DNA of 64,000 nucleotides from Patescibacteria group bacterium (lineage in GTDB: Bacteria; Patescibacteriota; Microgenomatia; UBA1406; GWC2-37-13): positions 55,757-119,756 of the forward strand of contig JAOAFZ010000004.1 in NCBI GenBank assembly GCA_026415975.1, read 5' to 3'. This document shows positions 25,099-33,541 of this stretch, piece by piece; the first letter of the stretch is position 1; every line of letters starts with the position of its first letter. The notes beneath the pieces were generated by a model. That model did not search any database, was not told where the DNA came from, and saw nothing but the letters and a program-made list of their open reading frames with translations. Made by a program: the position numbers and the translations under genes.

Positions 25099-25200
25099 GT
25101 CAACCTCTATCCCTGTTTCCTGTGTCGTCCGGTCTCCCACTCTACGCTCTTTCTTTCCTGTTTTCAATATTGACCTTTCAGGCTTAATAGTGCCGTCCTG

Positions 25201-25647
25201 TCACAATAGCTTTTTTAATTCCTTCTCGAATTCTTCAACGTCTACAAACCGCCGGAACACCGATGAAAACCGGATATATGCCACCTTGTCGATTGTTTTC
25301 AGTTGTTGAGCTACCATAGCGCCGATATCCTCGCTTTTAATCTCTTGTTTTGCGTCACCGAGGAGCTTGCTGTAGACATCCGAAACAATCCCATCTACCT
25401 GCTCCGCAGTTACGGTGGTCTTTCCGACTGCCTTTATGATGCCGTTTCTCAGTTTTCCCATATCAAACCGTTCACGGCGACCGTCCCGCTTGATCACCAG
25501 AATCGGGATATCCTCCACCCGTTCGTAAGTGGTAAAGCGCTTTCTACAGGCGGGGCACTCGCGGCGTCGGCGAATTGCATTGCCGTCTTCCTGCACTCGT
25601 GTCTCGATAACATCGGTGTTCTGGTGACGGCAAAAAATGCATCTCAT
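25201..25647 (-). CDS. nrdR: Transcriptional repressor NrdR
   Basis: 148 residues, the standard size. The N-terminal zinc ribbon has CIFC and CPAC pairs and the RRRREC/RFTTYERVE stretch typical of NrdR; the ATP-cone follows (~50-140) with IKRDGRRERFDMGKLRNGI. NrdR binds ATP/dATP and represses ribonucleotide reductase genes. It precedes nrdJ by 265 bp on the same strand, the expected partner, but I could not identify an NrdR-box pair in either leader. Confidence 0.95.
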   Translation of the reverse strand: MRCIFCRHQNTDVIETRVQEDGNAIRRRRECPACRKRFTTYERVEDIPILVIKRDGRRERFDMGKLRNGIIKAVGKTTVTAEQVDGIVSDVYSKLLGDAKQEIKSEDIGAMVAQQLKTIDKVAYIRFSSVFRRFVDVEEFEKELKKLL

Positions 25648-25809
25648 ATATTTAGGGTGCTTTATTAATATATGACACTACTCTTAGTAGGTCAACATAT
25701 CATATTGTATCATTTTTCACACCATTTTAAAAGGGCGCGTCCGGATGATATATGAAGAAACGGGTACGAAAATATGCGGGGAAAATTGTTGAACAGGTAT
25801 AATACTCTC

Positions 25810-26427
25810 ATGTCCCATGCCTATATTCTCGATACCAACCTTTTTTTCAATATGGAGGCCGGGCTTGGTATGGGTCGCAAGAGCGAAGAGGTAATCCGCA
25901 CCATGACCGATGCAATTCGGAAGCAGAAACCAAAGGGTATTACGTTTTACATGCCGCCGCGGATCGTAGAAGAATTTCTGAGCTTTTTCGAGGATACAAA
26001 GCAGCCGTTTTTGCAGGAGTTCCTGGCAGAAGTAATCATCAAGTCTCCCTCACTTCATGAAATCACCCTAGGCGCGAACATATTTTATAAGCTCATAAAC
26101 GAGATCCGGAACCGCAGCTATCGCGGGATGGACATAGGCGAAGAGGAGATCAAAAAAGGAGCACAGCTGTTTGTCGGCAAAGAGCACATGGATCGCAAGG
26201 GTTTTGAGATGACAGTGGGTCCGGTGATCAAGACCTTTCGGGAACGGTATCGCACTGCCACCCGGGTCGGCTTTCTGGACAGTGTTGCAGATTTAGACCT
26301 TATCATGCTTGCCAAAGAGACCGGTGGAACCGTAGTATCGGCCGATGAGGGTGTACTCAAGTGGGGACGCATCTTCGGGGTTACGGAGATGCCAGCAGCG
26401 GTATTTGGGCAGCTTATGCTCCGCTAA
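25810..26427 (+). CDS. Protein-only RNase P, HARP family (PIN nuclease)
   Basis: 205 residues, near the size of Aquifex Aq_880 (191). It removes the 5' leader of pre-tRNA without an RNA subunit. The PIN domain starts YILDTNLFF (Asp8) and ends with GFLDSVADLDLIMLAKE and VVSADEGVLKWG (Asp157, 161, 163, 179), closely following the Aquifex order of GILDSKEDVDVILLA and VLVSADEGLRTW. The helical insertion near residues 60-150, with VIIKSPSLHEITL and EEEIKKGAQ, is the family's oligomerisation hairpin. Older databases call it RNA-ligase-partner/UPF0278. TATAAT ends 6 nt before the ATG at 25810. The last 14 nt overlap the convergent gene. Confidence 0.88.
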   Translation: MSHAYILDTNLFFNMEAGLGMGRKSEEVIRTMTDAIRKQKPKGITFYMPPRIVEEFLSFFEDTKQPFLQEFLAEVIIKSPSLHEITLGANIFYKLINEIRNRSYRGMDIGEEEIKKGAQLFVGKEHMDRKGFEMTVGPVIKTFRERYRTATRVGFLDSVADLDLIMLAKETGGTVVSADEGVLKWGRIFGVTEMPAAVFGQLMLR

Positions 26428-26995
26428 CTTGCACTCCGGGAGCTTTTACCGGGCGGGTGGGGTGCGGTTCATCGTCGTCATCCGGGACCAGATGGGCAAA
26501 GAGGTCAATCAGCTTATCGGTAATGCTCCGGCGCGGGCGTGGCTCAAAGACTATATGTTCTCCCAGGATCGAGGCAATCTTCCGCTTCAAGTCACTTTCA
26601 GGCACTACTAAATATGCCTGCAGCCGGTACGGCGCATGGGTAACGATTGTCAGGATGTCAAAGCCCCAGCGTTGTGAAAAATAAAAATAATCCAGGAGTT
26701 CCCAGCGAAGCAGAATCCCATTCGTTTCCACTCCAAACCGGGTGATTTTATTCTCAATTGCAGGAGGAGGGGTGATCGTAAGGATATAAAACAGAAAGAG
26801 TACCGCCCAGATCGGGAGCAGGAGAATCGGGTCTCCAAAAAAGAAAACGATAACCGAGAGGAGAAATGCCAGCATCAGGAAAAAGCGCATTGTTTTCTTT
26901 CCCTTTCGTTTATATGGCCGCATAGGAGCCTTCCAGGAGAGGATCGTCTGCGAGTCGCTGACCCATTCATGGATGTCGGTATAGTTATCAGCCAT
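26414..26995 (-). CDS. Conserved-looking membrane protein of unknown function
   Basis: 193 residues. A cytoplasmic N-terminus with a basic stretch (RPYKRKGKKTMR) precedes two close membrane helices (~35-75) and a soluble beta-rich domain (~80-160, ITRFGVETNGILLRWELLDYFYF and APYRLQAYLVVPE), then a DDDDE-containing Pro-rich tail. The layout resembles small two-helix PH-like/DUF membrane proteins that recur in CPR genomes, but I cannot name the family. It overlaps the RNase P gene by 14 nt, tail to tail. Confidence 0.6.
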   Translation of the reverse strand: MADNYTDIHEWVSDSQTILSWKAPMRPYKRKGKKTMRFFLMLAFLLSVIVFFFGDPILLLPIWAVLFLFYILTITPPPAIENKITRFGVETNGILLRWELLDYFYFSQRWGFDILTIVTHAPYRLQAYLVVPESDLKRKIASILGEHIVFEPRPRRSITDKLIDLFAHLVPDDDDEPHPTRPVKAPGVQVSGA

Positions 26996-27062
26996 AGTAT
27001 ATTGTTCCTGTTCCGGGGCAAAAAGTCAAACCGAAGGCAGAGGTATGTGGCATAATTGAGGT

Positions 27063-28082
27063 ATGACACGGAAGATAGAGATATCGGAGCGGAGTGTTGT
27101 TTTTGCAATCCTGTTTCCCCTTGCACTCGCCTTTTTGTGGGTAATCCGGGAGCTGTTGTTTTCCCTATTGATCGCATTTATTGTGATGAGTGCTCTGCGG
27201 CCGTTTGTTACCGCTATTATGCAACGGGGGCTGCCCCGGCGTTTGGCGGTGATGATCGTGTACTTTGTCTTTCTGGGGGTGATCGGGTTGATCGCCTCAC
27301 TGATTGTCCCGCCGATCGTATCGGAGACAACTGCTTTTGTACGGAATTTTCCGACCATTCTGGGCTCCGTAAACCCCGATCTGAAAGATCAGTTCGGCCT
27401 CCAGAATCTGACGCAGTACCTGCCGAACGTTACCGAGAACGTCTTTTCATTGCTGGGCGGGATGTTCTCGAATCTGTTTTTTGTACTGACGACGCTGTTC
27501 TTTTCTCTGTATTTTCTACTGGAAGAAAACCTGATGCGGCGGATATTAAATCCATATCTTTCCGATTCGCGGATTCGGCACTATGAGCGGGTAACTGCAA
27601 AAGTAGAGGATCGTCTGACTGCCTGGTTCTGGGGGCAACTGACTCTGATGACGGTGATTGGGGTCGTGACGTTTATCATCTTGAGTCTGCTGGGTGTACG
27701 GTATGCGCTGCCGTTAGCACTCCTTGCGGGAATTTTGGAGGTGGTCCCGAATATCGGTCCGATTCTTGCCTCAATTCCGGCTATTACAATCGGAGTGGCA
27801 GACTCGTATTTTACCGGCTTTTCGGTAGCAATTGCCTATTTTGTGATTCAGCAGCTGGAAAACGCATTTATCGTTCCGGTGATTATGCGTCGTGCCGTCG
27901 GGGTAAATCCGATTACCACACTCGTTTCACTGATCGTCGGCGGGAAGATTGGCGGGGTGCTGGGAGTTCTCCTGGCAATCCCAATTCTAATTATTGTTGA
28001 GACCGTTATTGCCGAGATGATGCAAGCATGGAAGTTGAATCGCGGGAAAGAACTATTCCGAGATGCGGAAGAAGTGCGGTGA
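27063..28082 (+). CDS. AI-2E family transporter (PerM/UPF0118)
   Basis: 339 residues with about eight membrane helices in the AI-2E/PerM arrangement: two N-terminal helices (FPLALAFLWVIRELLFSLLI), a long soluble segment (~95-150), then a helix block containing LGVRYALPLALLAGILEVVPNIGP and the family signature PNIGP...AIPAI. Members export small molecules or act as Na+/H+ antiporters; the substrate here is unknown. CATAAT ends 6 nt before the ATG. The Nudix gene follows 24 nt later and probably shares the transcript. Confidence 0.88.
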   Translation: MTRKIEISERSVVFAILFPLALAFLWVIRELLFSLLIAFIVMSALRPFVTAIMQRGLPRRLAVMIVYFVFLGVIGLIASLIVPPIVSETTAFVRNFPTILGSVNPDLKDQFGLQNLTQYLPNVTENVFSLLGGMFSNLFFVLTTLFFSLYFLLEENLMRRILNPYLSDSRIRHYERVTAKVEDRLTAWFWGQLTLMTVIGVVTFIILSLLGVRYALPLALLAGILEVVPNIGPILASIPAITIGVADSYFTGFSVAIAYFVIQQLENAFIVPVIMRRAVGVNPITTLVSLIVGGKIGGVLGVLLAIPILIIVETVIAEMMQAWKLNRGKELFRDAEEVR

Positions 28083-28106
28083 AAATGCGGAAATAATAAA
28101 AAAGGG

Positions 28107-28643
28107 ATGTATAAAATACTAAAATCACTCGGTTCCTGGAACTTCGGAAATCGCTTTACCGTCGAAAAACTGCTGGTCGAGAGCTCGAACGGGCTTCAGG
28201 GGGAGTTTTATATGCGTTCCAGCTCTGATTTTGCTATTGTGATGCCACTTCTTGATGCGGAGACTTTGGTGATGGTAGAACAGCCCCGGCTGGGAATAGA
28301 GGGGCTATCGCTCGAGTTTCCGATGGGCCAGGTTGCGGGAAAGTCCGACGATGACATTGCGACCATCGAACTCAAAGAAGAAACCGGCTATACCGCCGGG
28401 AAACTCACGCTGTTACAGCGGTCCTATCCCTCTCCCGGCTGGAGTAAACAACGCGCGCTTATCTACGTTGCCGAAGACCTGGTTGCTGGCTCTGCCGAAC
28501 CGGAACCAATGGAGATGATTACCGTGCGGGAAGTAGGGATCCCCGAGTTGGAGGGTCTTATTCGCGCGGGTCGTATTTATAGCTTACACTCAATTGCGGC
28601 TTTCTATCTGCTGAAGGACTATCTTGCGGGAAAGTTGCGGTGA
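28107..28643 (+). CDS. Nudix hydrolase (ADP-ribose pyrophosphatase-like)
   Basis: 178 residues. A Nudix fold with VMPLLDAETLVMVEQPR leading into the box (GQVAGKSDDD...IELKEETGY). The EExG metal-binding core is intact, but the usual Arg before Glu (REL) is Ile (IEL) and the first Glu of the box is Asp. Substrates of this ADP-ribose/NDP-sugar subgroup are nucleoside diphosphates linked to another group. Likely co-transcribed with the transporter before it and the oxidoreductase after it (35 nt). Confidence 0.8.
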   Translation: MYKILKSLGSWNFGNRFTVEKLLVESSNGLQGEFYMRSSSDFAIVMPLLDAETLVMVEQPRLGIEGLSLEFPMGQVAGKSDDDIATIELKEETGYTAGKLTLLQRSYPSPGWSKQRALIYVAEDLVAGSAEPEPMEMITVREVGIPELEGLIRAGRIYSLHSIAAFYLLKDYLAGKLR

Positions 28644-28678
28644 ATATGCGGGGATTCGATTTGCTATACTAAGCAGAC

Positions 28679-29971
28679 ATGCACATAGCAATCCTCGGCG
28701 GCGGCTTTACCGGCCTGACCGCTGCGTATCGTCTCCGCGTTCGCGGTTACAAAGTAACCGTTCTGGAACGCGAGCTGCTTGCGGGCGGTCTGGCGAGCGG
28801 TTTTAAGGCGGAGGGCTGGGACTGGTATCTGGAGCGGGCGTACCATCATATCTTTGCTAACGACGCGGAAATTCTCGGCCTGGCTGCGGATTCGGGCTTT
28901 GCCGACTTCTTCTTTGCTTCTCCCGAAACAGCATCGTTGTACCAGGTGAACGACACACTACGGGTCTGCAAGCTGGATACCCCGATAGATCTGTTAACTT
29001 TCCCGCTCCTCTCCCCCGTTGAACGCATTCGCGCAGGTGCGGTACTGGCCGGATTGAAACTGTCGCCTTTTCTGCCGCTTTACGAGAAGTACAGCGCTGA
29101 AACGTTTCTATCCGCAACCATGGGAGAACATGCCTACGACGTCCTATTTGGCGAGTTGTTCCGGAAAAAGTTCGGGAAATATGCGGAAAATATTCTCTCT
29201 TCTTTTATTTGGACCCGAATCAACAAACGCACGAGGAATCTTGGCTACGTGAACGGCGGGTTTCAGCGGTTCATTGACCACCTTATTACAAAAATCCGGA
29301 AAAGTGGAGGAGTAGTACGTACCGGCGCCACGGTACGGGAGATTTCCCGCAACGGCAACAGATTTACTGTAACGGTAACCACGGGGAAGAAAACAGAGAT
29401 ACTTGATGCCGATCGAGTTATCAGCACACTTCCGACGCCGATCCTGACCCGGCTGAGTGCGCGGGTTTTACCAAAGGAGTATTTGAAACAGCTTACTGGT
29501 GTAAGGTACCTGAATGCCGCCTGCCTGATCCTGGAATCAAAACAGAAGGTTCTGCCATCAACCTACTGGCTGAGCGTCTGTGTACCGGAGATGCCGATGA
29601 TGGTGATCCTCCAGCACACCAACATGGTCGATCCGAAGCATTATGGCGGGCGTGAGATCCTGTATGTTGCCAACTACATCGACGATGGCCACAAACTACT
29701 CTCGATGGATGCCGAGGCCGCCCTAGAATACTATGCACCGGCCCTGGACCGGATTAATCCGGCTTACCGGAAAACAATTACTGGAAAGCACTTCTTTAAA
29801 GCACCTTACGCCCAGCCGATCTTTGATGCAGACTTTTTAACCCGTAAGCCGGACTTACAGACACCCACCCCGGGCTTGCTGATTGCCAACCTGGACATGA
29901 CCTACCCCTATGATCGCGGTACCAACTACGCGGTAAAATTGGGAAACGAGGTTTCCGCACAAATCGGTTGA
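28679..29971 (+). CDS. NAD(P)/FAD-dependent amine-oxidase-type oxidoreductase
   Basis: 430 residues of the protoporphyrinogen-oxidase/phytoene-desaturase superfamily. The N-terminal Rossmann FAD motif GGGFTGLTAAYRL is followed by ERELLAGGLASG, and the C-terminal FAD contact is in NLDMTYPYDRGTNYAV. CPR and archaeal relatives are usually found with glycan or isoprenoid genes and annotated only generally. No membrane helix. TATACT ends 8 nt before the ATG. The substrate cannot be inferred. Confidence 0.85.
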   Translation: MHIAILGGGFTGLTAAYRLRVRGYKVTVLERELLAGGLASGFKAEGWDWYLERAYHHIFANDAEILGLAADSGFADFFFASPETASLYQVNDTLRVCKLDTPIDLLTFPLLSPVERIRAGAVLAGLKLSPFLPLYEKYSAETFLSATMGEHAYDVLFGELFRKKFGKYAENILSSFIWTRINKRTRNLGYVNGGFQRFIDHLITKIRKSGGVVRTGATVREISRNGNRFTVTVTTGKKTEILDADRVISTLPTPILTRLSARVLPKEYLKQLTGVRYLNAACLILESKQKVLPSTYWLSVCVPEMPMMVILQHTNMVDPKHYGGREILYVANYIDDGHKLLSMDAEAALEYYAPALDRINPAYRKTITGKHFFKAPYAQPIFDADFLTRKPDLQTPTPGLLIANLDMTYPYDRGTNYAVKLGNEVSAQIG

Positions 29972-30033
29972 TGTTTACGCTTAGGGATAAGGTCTCTTGT
30001 TGCGTTTTCACCTCCAGCCTGTATAATTAGCGC

Positions 30034-30687
30034 ATGCTGAAACGCCTCGGGGTTGCCAAGATGGATCTGCTTCTTGCCATCTATATATTTTGCATCCTGT
30101 CTTCGGAAACAATGGGTTCAAAAACATTTCCCGTTGCGGATCTCGGGTTTATGCAGCTCAATGCCAGCGTGGCGATTTTTCTTTTTCCGCTGGTGTACCT
30201 GATTAACGACATCGTCTATGAAGTCCATGGCCGGGAGCGGGTCCGAAGCATGGTCCGTTCCAGCTGGGTGATTGTATTCCTTCTCTTTCTCTTTACGCTC
30301 CTTGCAACTGCATTGCCTCCCTCCACACGGTTTGCCGGGTCGGAGTCGGCGTATGATCTGATCTTCGGCAAATCCGCCCGCTTTGCCGCCGCCAGTCTGA
30401 TCGCGCTTGCCGTTGCCGATCTTCTGGATATCTTCGTTTTCTCGAAACTCCGTGAACGACTGGGCAAAAAAGCCCTGTGGTTTCGCTCCGGAACATCCAA
30501 TGTCCTCTCGCAGTTCGTGGATACCATTGTGTTTATGACGCTGGCGTTCTGGGCGCTAGACCGGTCGGTTGTTGATAATGTTACGTTTCTGACAGGGCTT
30601 ATTCTGCCGTACTGGGGAGTCAAATCGGCAATGTCATTGATCCAGACACCGCTGGTATATGCCGGTGTCAGATGGCTGAAAGGCTGA
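30034..30687 (+). CDS. yhhQ: Queuosine precursor transporter (YhhQ/VUT family)
   Basis: 217 residues, six membrane helices. Family landmarks are SSETMGSKTF (N-terminal), FPLVYLINDIVYEVHGRER, DLLDIFVFSKLRER and FRSGTSNVLSQFVDTIVF. YhhQ imports queuine-pathway precursors (preQ0/preQ1) used to modify tRNA anticodons, implying salvage rather than synthesis here. No preQ1 riboswitch is possible because TATAAT ends 6 nt before the ATG. The promoter of the downstream regulator lies on top of its stop codon. Confidence 0.9.
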   Translation: MLKRLGVAKMDLLLAIYIFCILSSETMGSKTFPVADLGFMQLNASVAIFLFPLVYLINDIVYEVHGRERVRSMVRSSWVIVFLLFLFTLLATALPPSTRFAGSESAYDLIFGKSARFAAASLIALAVADLLDIFVFSKLRERLGKKALWFRSGTSNVLSQFVDTIVFMTLAFWALDRSVVDNVTFLTGLILPYWGVKSAMSLIQTPLVYAGVRWLKG

Positions 30688-30701
30688 TATACTACTGGTT
30701 C

Positions 30702-31442
30702 ATGGAAGCTGTGTCAAGGAAATCAAAGAAACCGGAACCAATCTCTTCTTCTCGTGCAGATGCGCCGTCGCCGGTTGCCATTCTCCATGCGCTTGCCGAT
30801 TTGATGGTTTTTAAGGCGCTCAGCTTTGATGCGTTCCTGAAAAAGCTTATTTCCCTGTTGAATACGGTGATTCCCGTAGATTCTTGTCTCATTTATTTTT
30901 TTGACCGTGAAAAGAAAGTCCTGACGCTCTGTGCATCAAAAAAAACACACAAGGATCTTATGGGTCGGATTACGCTGGAGAAAGGGGAGGGGATTACTGG
31001 ATGGGTGGCCGAGCACCGGAAAACCGTAGTTCTTGCCGAAAAAGCTTACGCGGACGAACGGTTTAAGGTGTTTAAAGAATTACCCGAGGATCGCTACGAG
31101 GCGTTTCTGTCTGTTCCGATTATTGACCGGGAGGGGGTAGTAGGGGTAATAAACCTGCAACACCGGAAACCATTTTCCTTCAGTAAGGATGATGTACTAC
31201 TGGTAGAGGCGATTGTGAAAATTATTGCCTCTGCATTCGAGCAGGTTGTGCTGAAGCGTAAAGTGGACGATCTGGAAGAAAAGCTTCAGGAGCGCAAGAT
31301 TGTGGAACGTGCCAAAGGTCTCCTAATGAAACGTGATAAAATGACCGAGAAGAAGGCCTACGATATGATCCGCACGGAGGCTATGAAAAAGCGGAAGACG
31401 ATGCGGGAGATCGCTGAGGCAATTGTTTTGCTATACGGGTAA
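30702..31442 (+). CDS. GAF-ANTAR RNA-binding antitermination regulator
   Basis: 246 residues in two parts. An N-terminal GAF sensor domain (~35-182; SCLIYFFDRE, GEGITGWVAEH, FLSVPIIDREGVVGVINLQH) is joined by a coiled coil (~183-200) to a C-terminal ANTAR domain (~198-246; IVERAKGLLMKRDKMTEKKAYDM... and the closing MREIAEAIV). ANTAR proteins dimerise and bind pairs of hairpins with hexanucleotide loops (A1, G4), stopping formation of a terminator in target leaders. A leader of that design precedes glnA at 36593, 5.2 kb downstream, so nitrogen control is the likely job; the GAF ligand is unknown. TATACT ends 8 nt before the ATG at 30702. Confidence 0.92.
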   Translation: MEAVSRKSKKPEPISSSRADAPSPVAILHALADLMVFKALSFDAFLKKLISLLNTVIPVDSCLIYFFDREKKVLTLCASKKTHKDLMGRITLEKGEGITGWVAEHRKTVVLAEKAYADERFKVFKELPEDRYEAFLSVPIIDREGVVGVINLQHRKPFSFSKDDVLLVEAIVKIIASAFEQVVLKRKVDDLEEKLQERKIVERAKGLLMKRDKMTEKKAYDMIRTEAMKKRKTMREIAEAIVLLYG

Positions 31443-31447
31443 AGACA

Positions 31448-31918
31448 ATGAGAAAGGAAAGAGGAGTTCTCAGCGGGCTGGAGATTTATCTGCTGTACCA
31501 GCAACCTAAATTGGAAAACGGTTCCCGTGAGTCGTCGATTTTCATTCCTCCTCGATGGCTCCGGAATCCTATCCTGCTGCGTGCTATTCCTGCCCGATAT
31601 TCCCGTGTCCGCACCGGCACACAAATTAAGGAGTATCTCTTAGGCGGAAAGAGAGTAACCAGAGTAGTCCCGGTATGGGAGGAAATCTTTCCGGTTTTTT
31701 CGTCGCTTTATGCAGGGCCGGGCGGGGCAAAGGTACAGGTTTGGACACTGAACAATCCCGATTTTTCCGAGCACCTCGTCTACTGGGGATGGTATATGAA
31801 AACGCCACTTATTGTTGCGGCAGATGTGGCAGTAGGTGAAGACTTGTACGGCGACCTCGAGATTCCAGAAGTATGCTGGAGGCGGCTTGTATTCCCGCAG
31901 CACGATGATATGCTTTGA
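31448..31918 (+). CDS. Hypothetical protein
   Basis: 156 residues; no family recognised. It is a soluble alpha/beta protein with no signal peptide or helix long enough to span a membrane. A basic middle (RAIPARYSRVRTGTQIKEYLLGGKRVTR) precedes a Trp/Val-rich part (VQVWTLNNPDFSEHLVYWGW) and a C-terminus that reads cleanly to the stop. It starts 5 nt after the ANTAR gene stop, so it is probably in the same transcript. The next gene downstream is decayed. Confidence 0.5.
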   Translation: MRKERGVLSGLEIYLLYQQPKLENGSRESSIFIPPRWLRNPILLRAIPARYSRVRTGTQIKEYLLGGKRVTRVVPVWEEIFPVFSSLYAGPGGAKVQVWTLNNPDFSEHLVYWGWYMKTPLIVAADVAVGEDLYGDLEIPEVCWRRLVFPQHDDML

Positions 31919-31924
31919 ACCTTT

Positions 31925-32788
31925 ATGTCCAAGGAAACACAACATTCGTTATCATTGCTGATAAAGGAATACCGCGCCAGTAAAGAAGCGAAAATTGAGG
32001 ACCCACTTCTCCAGCGGCTCATTAACTCGGCCTTCGAGATCCGGCCGCTTATGGATTGTGCAAAAAACCGTAAGTACGATCACCCCCCCTTCGGGTTGGT
32101 CCGGCGGGATATACGTTCTCCATTGCAGTATAGTAACTTTAACCCATACCGGATTACTGCCGAAAATCCATATGTGCCTCTTCCGGAAATCTATACCCTC
32201 TTTCTGGATCAGACAGCCATTGCACTGCTACATACGCTAGAGCGAGAAATGGAACGAGTGTCGAGAGATCTCTCAAGGCGGTTATTGACGAATTAAAATC
32301 GAACACGGATCTAATCCATGCGGTTTCGGACCAGCTGGGATCTCCATGTACGGCTGTATGGCGAACCACCTCCTCTGGTTTACCTGCGCATGATCGCGGC
32401 ACAAAACAAGCCTTTCCTGGACAAGCTTGTCCGAATGTATGAGCCACAGATGACCGCACTGGTATATGCCCTGCGGCCCGAACGCCCGCCTGCATCACCT
32501 ACCAATCCGTCGGTAGGTCCGTTTTCACTTGATATCCTTGTAATAGATCGGGATGCACTCCGTTTTTCGCTCCCCCCGGAATGGCATTTACTCAAAGGAC
32601 CGTGCGGTATGGCAATTCGTAATATCCCTGTCCAGCATCTGGTAACCGGGCGTCCATCAGCAGTTAGTAGGCAGGTAATGGAACCTGAGGCGACCACAAA
32701 ACCAGTGTCATTGATGAGTGCTGGATGTGGTATTTGGATACAGTTGCGCCGGAACCGTAGGTGCAGCCTGTGCGCCGGCGTGTTTTAA
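31925..32788 (+). pseudogene. Decayed gene of unknown family (at least three frameshifts)
   Basis: Coding-like sequence continues across frames. It opens MSKETQHSLSLLIKEYRASK..., runs in one frame to ~32270 (HTLEREMERVSR), switches frame for KAVIDELKSNTDLIHAVSDQL, returns to the first frame for EPPPLVYLRMIAAQNKPFLD and WHLLKGPCGM, and appears to finish in the other frame with GDHKTSVIDECWMWYLDTV at 32760. Helical, protein-like text in each segment supports one ancestral ~280-residue protein. No domain recognised. It follows the hypothetical gene by 6 nt, so the operon behind the ANTAR regulator has partly degenerated. Confidence 0.5.
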
Positions 32789-32812
32789 TAAACTATACTA
32801 TACTTTACACTT

Positions 32813-33541
32813 ATGAAGTTGAAGCTTCTTACCTATAACCTCTTCTTTGACAAAGCAATAGCAGACGCCCGGCGGGTGATGGAAGAAGAGCAACCCGATA
32901 TCCTGTGTGTGCAGGAGCTCCTAACCGACTACAAGGCACTCACTCGTCTGGAAAAGAAACCGTGGAAACTTGCCGGCTGGAGTAATTCATTCGTGAATTT
33001 CTGGAATATCTACGGGATTGCCACCTACATTAACACGGAAAAATGGCGGGTGCTGGGAGGGAGGGATGACAGCCTTCCTTCCAGCACCTACGATCTATGG
33101 ATTTGGCTCACACGGGGGATGCATATGTCACGGCGATACATGCAAATCAGGATTCAGCACAGGAAGTCGAAACATGAGGTGGTTGTGTACAATACTCACC
33201 TGACCCATCTGAGTTTTGCCGACTTCCGGCTTGCACAGTTACGGACAATATTTAACGATATGGAAAAAGCGAGCTCACGGCATACCCCGGTTCTTATCTG
33301 CGGAGATTTTAACCTCTATAACGGGAAGACAGAGCTGGAAGCGATGCTCTTGCAGTATAAGCTGAAAGAGGCTACAACCAATCTTGCATATACTTTTACC
33401 CGCCACTGGTGGTTCGGAGAATTAAAGATGAAGCTGGATTATATTCTGTACCGGAATCTCGAGGTGCTTGAGACTCGGCGCCTGCCGCATTACTCATCTG
33501 ATCACCATCCGGTCGTCTCCGAGTTCAAGCTGGGCTCCTGA
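32813..33541 (+). CDS. Endonuclease/exonuclease/phosphatase family protein
   Basis: 242 residues with the DNase I-like EEP fold. Landmarks in order: LLTYNLFFDK, the metal-binding Glu in ILCVQELLT, VVYNTHLTHL, ICGDFNLYNG (catalytic Asp/Asn), KLDYILYRN and SSDHHPVVSEF (catalytic Asp-His). Members cleave phosphodiester bonds in DNA, lipids or inositol phosphates; the substrate is not deducible. No signal peptide. TATACT ends 8 nt before the ATG. The last 40 nt overlap the convergent surface-protein gene. Confidence 0.88.
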   Translation: MKLKLLTYNLFFDKAIADARRVMEEEQPDILCVQELLTDYKALTRLEKKPWKLAGWSNSFVNFWNIYGIATYINTEKWRVLGGRDDSLPSSTYDLWIWLTRGMHMSRRYMQIRIQHRKSKHEVVVYNTHLTHLSFADFRLAQLRTIFNDMEKASSRHTPVLICGDFNLYNGKTELEAMLLQYKLKEATTNLAYTFTRHWWFGELKMKLDYILYRNLEVLETRRLPHYSSDHHPVVSEFKLGS

